In this document: one piece after another, positions 60,269 through 64,000 of the stretch
Numbering within the stretch: position 1 is the first letter of the stretch
Layout: every line of letters starts with the position of its first letter
Assembly (NCBI RefSeq): GCF_900143015.1
Contig: NZ_FSRT01000005.1
Location: 1 to 64,000 of the forward strand
DNA length: 64,000 nucleotides
Origin: Fibrobacter sp. UWB11
Lineage (GTDB): Bacteria > Fibrobacterota > Fibrobacteria > Fibrobacterales > Fibrobacteraceae
Direction of reading: 5' to 3'
The notes under the pieces: generated by a model
The model's input: only the letters and a program-made list of their open reading frames with translations
What the model was told of the DNA's origin: nothing
Database searches by the model: none
Translations under genes and position numbers: made by a program

Positions 60269-61039
60269 CTAACGACTAGTATGGTGATGATGTTCGCAGC
60301 AACCGCCATGGGTATGGTCATGGCTCCCGAGAACGCGATGTGGCACCCCGTGGGCAATCAAGTCCACTTCGCAGCCGTACGTGCGGTGGAGCATTCCTTC
60401 GGTCAGGTTACCACCCTCATGATAGTGAACAGAATGGTTCACGCAAACGACGCTCTTTACCTTGTGCGAGAGCGCCATCAGGTCGTGTGTCACTATCACA
60501 ATTGTCATCGTTTCACTGAATTCGGCAAGCATGTTATAAAGCGCTTCGATTCCAGCGACGTCAATGTTATTGGAAGGTTCATCCAAAAAGAGAATCTTCG
60601 GATTACAGACAAGAGAACGAGCAATCAAGACTCGCTGACGTTCACCGCCACTCAGTTCACCCAAGCGACGGTCCAGATAGCCGCCAATATGCACGCGGTC
60701 AAGCGCAGCCTTCACTTCGTCCGATTTCGGGGAAAGTCCCAGTTTGCCTGTAGCAACGCACTCGCCCACCGTAATCGGGAAATCAATATTCTTGTTCGTA
60801 TTCTGCGGAACGTAACCGACAGCAACCTTTTTCGTCGGAACCTTTTCGCCAAACAAGCGCACACTTCCAGAAGTCGGCTTCAAGAGCCCGACCATCAGCC
60901 TCATCAACGTGGATTTGCCACCGCCATTCGGCCCGATAATTGCAACAAAGTCATTTTCGTCAATAGAAAGATTCACGTCCGTCAGTACGGGCGACTTTCC
61001 ATAGCCAAAAGAAAGATCTTTGATGTCGATAGCAGACAT
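60269..61039 (-). CDS. znuC: zinc ABC transporter ATPase ZnuC
   Basis: A 256-residue ABC ATPase with Walker A GPNGGGKST, signature LSGGERQRVLIARS and Walker B ILFLDEPSNNID. The His-rich C-terminus (GSHDHTHGGCCEHHHH) marks a zinc importer. It overlaps znuA by 1 bp. The permease gene znuB is not found in this window. The last codons lie in a dispersed repeat. Confidence 0.88.
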   Translation of the reverse strand: MSAIDIKDLSFGYGKSPVLTDVNLSIDENDFVAIIGPNGGGKSTLMRLMVGLLKPTSGSVRLFGEKVPTKKVAVGYVPQNTNKNIDFPITVGECVATGKLGLSPKSDEVKAALDRVHIGGYLDRRLGELSGGERQRVLIARSLVCNPKILFLDEPSNNIDVAGIEALYNMLAEFSETMTIVIVTHDLMALSHKVKSVVCVNHSVHYHEGGNLTEGMLHRTYGCEVDLIAHGVPHRVLGSHDHTHGGCCEHHHHTSR

Positions 61040-61914
61040 TACTTTTTGCCAGCCTGTTTGAGTGCGTCAATAAACTTTTGCGTATTGCCAATAAAGTCAG
61101 CGGCGAGCGGATCCGTTTCAACAACGACAGCGCCCAAATCCTTTGCAATCGTTTCTGCAGCACGCTTGCTGAATTCCGGTTGCACAAACACGGCCTTTAC
61201 GCCATTTTTGCGGCCCATCATGATAAGGTTTGCCAAATCTCTCGGTTTAGGTTCCTTGCCATTCACTTCGATTGCATATTGCTTAAGCCCGAAATCCTTG
61301 GCCAAATATCCATACGACGGATGGAACACAATAAAAGACCGGCGATTCAACGGCATATCGATAACGGTTTCTTTCAAGGTACGAGCAATAGACGTTAACT
61401 GGTTCTGAACAGCCTGGATTTGATTGATATAATAAATATCATGTCCCGGATCAAGTTTCTTGAGCGCATGGAAAATATTCTGGGCAAGGAACTTCACACG
61501 GAGCGGAGAGGTCCAAATATGCGGGTCAAATTCTTCGTCATGGTGGTGAGCCTTTCCATGATGTTCTCCATGTTCCGACTTCATCCATTCGATATTCTTG
61601 GAAATATCAACGACTTCGACTTTTTTATTTGCACCCAAAAAGCGAGGCATCCAAACTTTATCTAATCCCGAGCCATCAGAAAAATAAACCTGGGCAAGAG
61701 AAAACGCCTTGATTACAGCCGGCTTCGGTTCAAAGTTATGCGGATCGGCACCCGGCGGCAAAAGAGTCACCACATTCACGCGATCACCGCCCACCATCTT
61801 AACGAGTGTCGCATACGGTTGCAAAGAAACAGCAACGGTAATTTTTCCATCATCAGCAAAAACAATTGCAGCAGAAATAGCAACGACCAAAAACAAAAGA
61901 CGAGTAAAGCGCAT
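61039..61914 (-). CDS. znuA: zinc-binding periplasmic protein ZnuA
   Basis: A 291-residue solute-binding protein of cluster A-I (signal peptide to about residue 20). Metal ligands sit in ADPHNFEP, FDPHIWTSP and VFHPSYGY; the His-rich loop EHGEHHGKAHHHDEE between the first two is typical of zinc-specific members. Signature KEPKPRDLANLI and VFVQPEFSKRAAETIAKDLG follow. It shares 1-bp overlaps with HAD and znuC genes, so the three are co-translated. Confidence 0.92.
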   Translation of the reverse strand: MRFTRLLFLVVAISAAIVFADDGKITVAVSLQPYATLVKMVGGDRVNVVTLLPPGADPHNFEPKPAVIKAFSLAQVYFSDGSGLDKVWMPRFLGANKKVEVVDISKNIEWMKSEHGEHHGKAHHHDEEFDPHIWTSPLRVKFLAQNIFHALKKLDPGHDIYYINQIQAVQNQLTSIARTLKETVIDMPLNRRSFIVFHPSYGYLAKDFGLKQYAIEVNGKEPKPRDLANLIMMGRKNGVKAVFVQPEFSKRAAETIAKDLGAVVVETDPLAADFIGNTQKFIDALKQAGKK

Positions 61915-62708
61915 TATTTTTTCCCTTCTAAAAAGGCGTTAAAATCAATTTCACTAACGTTGTTGACAACAAACTCAGGTTTCACATCAAGCTTTTCGAC
62001 ATCCGACATTTTCGATTCGCCACACAAGGGCAACACAAAACGGCAGCCGGAGCGCTTGGCAAGTTCAAAGTCCGTATAAAGGCGGTCCCCCACGAACAAG
62101 ATTTCTTCGGGGCGGTAAAGTTTCAAAAGTCCCGAAAGCATCGCCGGATTCGGCTTGCCAAAGCTCATCTCAGGTTCGACACCGTAAGCCGTCTTGAGGA
62201 GAGCCATGAAGCTACCGATATCGGGCACGGGACCGCGTTCATCAGGGCAGACAAAATCCGTATGCGTGACCCAGAACGGGATCCCACACTGTACTCTAAA
62301 GGAGAGTTCGCAAAGTTCGCGATAATCAAAGCTGTTGTGGTAAGCAACAAGCACCAGTTCCGTTTCTTCGACCGACGGGCGCAAATTGAGGCTCGGGTCC
62401 TGCGCCGCGAACCATTCGTACACTTCCGGATTCGCAAAGAAAAAGACATTCTTGATTTTGCGTTCGTGAATCGCATCGAGCGAGAGGTACAGTGCCGAAA
62501 TGATGGAGTCCTTTGCAAGCGGAAGCCCCATGACCTTGAGGCGGTTCTCGTAAAAGACCGGAGATTTACTCGTGTTGTTGCTCAAGTAATAGACCGGCAC
62601 GCGCTTTGCCACGCGATTGACTGTTTCAACCGCACCCGGATACGGGCGACCGCTCAAATAAAGAGTTCCGTCTAAATCAAAAACAACAGCTTTTACAGGA
62701 CTTTTCAC
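61914..62708 (-). CDS. HAD-superfamily IIA phosphatase (NagD-like)
   Basis: A 264-residue HAD phosphatase. Motif I FDLDGTLYLSG keeps both Asp residues, motif II is YLSNNTSKS, and FGKPNPAM with FVGDRLYTDFELAKRSG are the later motifs. The NagD branch dephosphorylates nucleotides, sugar phosphates or pyridoxal phosphate. It is the first gene of the operon with znuA and znuC; the reason for the link is unknown. Compare the HAD at 6423-7421, where the second Asp is Tyr. Confidence 0.87.
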   Translation of the reverse strand: MKSPVKAVVFDLDGTLYLSGRPYPGAVETVNRVAKRVPVYYLSNNTSKSPVFYENRLKVMGLPLAKDSIISALYLSLDAIHERKIKNVFFFANPEVYEWFAAQDPSLNLRPSVEETELVLVAYHNSFDYRELCELSFRVQCGIPFWVTHTDFVCPDERGPVPDIGSFMALLKTAYGVEPEMSFGKPNPAMLSGLLKLYRPEEILFVGDRLYTDFELAKRSGCRFVLPLCGESKMSDVEKLDVKPEFVVNNVSEIDFNAFLEGKK

Positions 62709-62726
62709 GGGATGTAATATAGAAAT

Positions 62727-62782
62727 TTAGTCTTTAGTCTCGAGTCGCTAGTCATTGGTCTATAGTGATTTGTAGTTTGGTT
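62727..62782. repeat. A/T-rich dispersed repeat (TTAGTCATTAGT family)
   Basis: TTTAGTCTTTAGTCTCGAG and CTAGTCATTGGTCTATAGT, between divergent HAD and rsmE genes. Confidence 0.5.
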
Positions 62783-62798
62783 TGCTATTTTTACAGCC

Positions 62799-63548
62799 AT
62801 GAAAACTCCCGATAGCCGTTTCTATTGCCCGTTAATTACTGAGGGCACCATTGTCCTGGATGAAAACGAAAGTAGCCATGCCGTGCGCGTATGCCGTGCC
62901 GCAAATGGCGACATTCTACAGCTCTGCGACGGACTCGGGCATTATGCCGATGCAACAATCACCAAGGCAGACTCCAAGGCCTGCGAAGTGCAAGTCGACA
63001 AAGTCGAAGACGCGCCGTTCAAACGTCCGCGTTTGAACCTAGGCATCGCTTGCCTCAAGGATGATGCGCTCGAAGAAGTCGTATTTCATGTAGCGCAAAC
63101 AGAAACGGACAGCATCGTCTTTTTACGTACAGACTATTCGCAGGAACCCAAGAATTCCGACTTGCACAAGCTCGTGCGCCGTTCAGAGCTCAAGAGTCTC
63201 GTGAGTTTAAAGCAATCCAAAAAAGCCTGGATGACACGCATCGAAGGCCCAATTGAGTTCAGCAAGTGGCTCAAGGATTATCAAGGCGACTTGATTCTCT
63301 GCGACATCGACGGGGAACGCAAATTGGATTTGGGTTTAGGGGAAAACGCGGACAGTTCCGAGAACACAGCAAACAATGTGCCCGCCAAGCCGGTTACTTT
63401 ACTTGTAGGCCCCGAAGGCGGATTTTCTCCACGCGAAATAGAAGCAATAAAGACCTTCCAGAACGGGAAGGTCTATTTACTGAATCTCGGCAACACTCGC
63501 TTGCGAGCAAGAACAGCCGCAGTTATTGCACTAGGGAAAGTGCTGTAG
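62799..63548 (+). CDS. rsmE: 16S rRNA m3U1498 methyltransferase RsmE
   Basis: A 249-residue SPOUT methyltransferase. The N-terminal PUA-like domain includes ESSHAVRVCRAANGD; the C-terminal knot has LLVGPEGGFSPREIEAI and LGNTRLRARTAAVIAL, the two RsmE signatures. It methylates U1498 in 16S rRNA. The gene stands alone between repeats. Confidence 0.92.
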   Translation: MKTPDSRFYCPLITEGTIVLDENESSHAVRVCRAANGDILQLCDGLGHYADATITKADSKACEVQVDKVEDAPFKRPRLNLGIACLKDDALEEVVFHVAQTETDSIVFLRTDYSQEPKNSDLHKLVRRSELKSLVSLKQSKKAWMTRIEGPIEFSKWLKDYQGDLILCDIDGERKLDLGLGENADSSENTANNVPAKPVTLLVGPEGGFSPREIEAIKTFQNGKVYLLNLGNTRLRARTAAVIALGKVL

Positions 63549-63666
63549 CAGGTATTAGGTTTTAGGCATTAGGTAAATTATCGCGGCTCCGCCGCCCCAT
63601 TACAAACGGGCGAAAGCCCGTGTTTTTTCCTAAAACCTACAACCTACCACCTAAAACCTACAAACT
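63547..63666. repeat. TAGGTTTTAGG inverted repeat element
   Basis: TAGGTTTTAGGCATTAGG on the left faces CCTAAAACCTACAACCTACC on the right, with an ACGGGCGAAAGCCCGT hairpin between. It is likely a variant of the A/T-rich dispersed family and may terminate both convergent genes. Confidence 0.55.
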
Positions 63667-64000
63667 AACTTTCACTTTTTCGCGCATAGCCATGACAGTT
63701 GCCTTGGCTTCTTCGACTGTGTCGCGACGAGCAAGGAGAACGCCCATACGGCGGTGACCCTTGAGTTCCGGCTTTCCGAACAAGCGAAGGCCCGTATCCG
63801 GTTCTGCAAGAACTTCTTCGAGACCGCTGAACTTCACATGGTCAGAATTGCCATCGACGACGATTGCCTTTGATGCGCTCGGGCCGTGGAAAGCGATGTT
63901 CGGAATCGGGAGACCGAGAATAGCGCGGGCGTGCAATGCAAATTCAGAAAGGTCCTGAGAAATGAGCGTCACCATGCCCGTATCGTGCGGACGCGGAGAA
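63658..64000 (-). CDS. purT: formate-dependent GAR transformylase PurT, C-terminal part (cut by window edge)
   Basis: The last 113 or so residues of PurT. The reading frame is open to the window end, with [20 protein letters not shown], then [13 protein letters not shown] and [17 protein letters not shown], all hallmark PurT sequence. The Met at 63975 is internal, not the start. PurT uses formate and ATP to formylate glycinamide ribonucleotide in purine synthesis. The N-terminal ATP-grasp part lies outside the window. Confidence 0.9.
   Translation of the reverse strand, partial: SPRPHDTGMVTLISQDLSEFALHARAILGLPIPNIAFHGPSASKAIVVDGNSDHVKFSGLEEVLAEPDTGLRLFGKPELKGHRRMGVLLARRDTVEEAKATVMAMREKVKVSL

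Overview
The window looks like the chromosome of a rumen or gut Fibrobacter. Pointers seen in the sequence are a TIGR02147-type protein (a family named from F. succinogenes), lipoproteins with poly-serine linkers, a two-domain GH10 protein with a basic C-terminal tail, Bacteroidetes/Fibrobacteres-type ParC and ParE, and many short palindromic intergenic repeats ending in TGAC. Base composition is moderate and nearly all space is coding on both strands. I see no prophage, insertion sequence, rRNA or CRISPR array.

Layout. 1-1785: an exported hypothetical protein, tRNA-Gly(CCC), then about 0.8 kb of non-coding repeat units that each end in a copy of the tRNA 3' end. 1786-6398: three exported lipoproteins, a MACPF pore-former, a PnrA/BMP-like binding protein, and a fusion of a periplasmic-binding-protein fold to a legumain-family (C13) cysteine protease; this is the best candidate for an undescribed system. 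6423-14327 (minus strand): HAD protein, hypothetical, aspartoacylase-like protein, RND exporter, sulfatase/LTA-synthase-like enzyme, small membrane protein. 14489-16774: tandem GH10 protein in which the two domains have lost different catalytic residues. 16809-17431: YafQ/DinJ toxin-antitoxin pair. 17852-20392: parC. 20707-27821 (minus): zinc ribbon, hrpA, lipoprotein chaperone, surA, ftsE. 27883-36289: thioesterase, MATE pump, Rpn nuclease, dnaG, sufC, sufD, small lipoprotein, small membrane peptide. 36487-39976 (minus): SulP transporter and a three-gene operon (TusA-like, SGNH-like, zinc ribbon). 40131-41684: processive GT2 glycosyltransferase. 41884-46560 (minus): a compact secretin/pseudopilin operon. 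46998-48387: two exported charged-helix proteins, the first behind a clear sigma-54 promoter. 48470-55823: serine-linker lipoproteins with a TIGR02147 gene, a SpoIIE-type phosphatase, two unknown genes and an outer-membrane barrel. 56020-64000: parE, CorC/HlyC, ybeY, a small unknown, znuC, znuA, HAD phosphatase, rsmE and the 3' part of purT.

How the genes fit together. Housekeeping functions include topoisomerase IV (parC and parE, 36 kb apart), primase, envelope biogenesis (SurA, FtsE, RND, sulfatase), Fe-S assembly (SufC, SufD) and zinc uptake (ZnuA, ZnuC). Some usual partners are absent from the window: ftsX, sufB, znuB, and a pilus ATPase and platform protein. The accessory content is mostly cell-surface: MACPF/legumain lipoproteins, GH10, secretin operon, charged helices and Cys/Ser-rich lipoproteins.

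Two dispersed repeat families run through the window. One consists of palindromes with a TGAC terminus and also lies in frame inside hrpA, a pilin gene and a HAD gene. The other is an A/T-rich TTAGTCATTAGT-type repeat found between genes in the second half. All functional calls come from reading motifs by eye; no database search was run.
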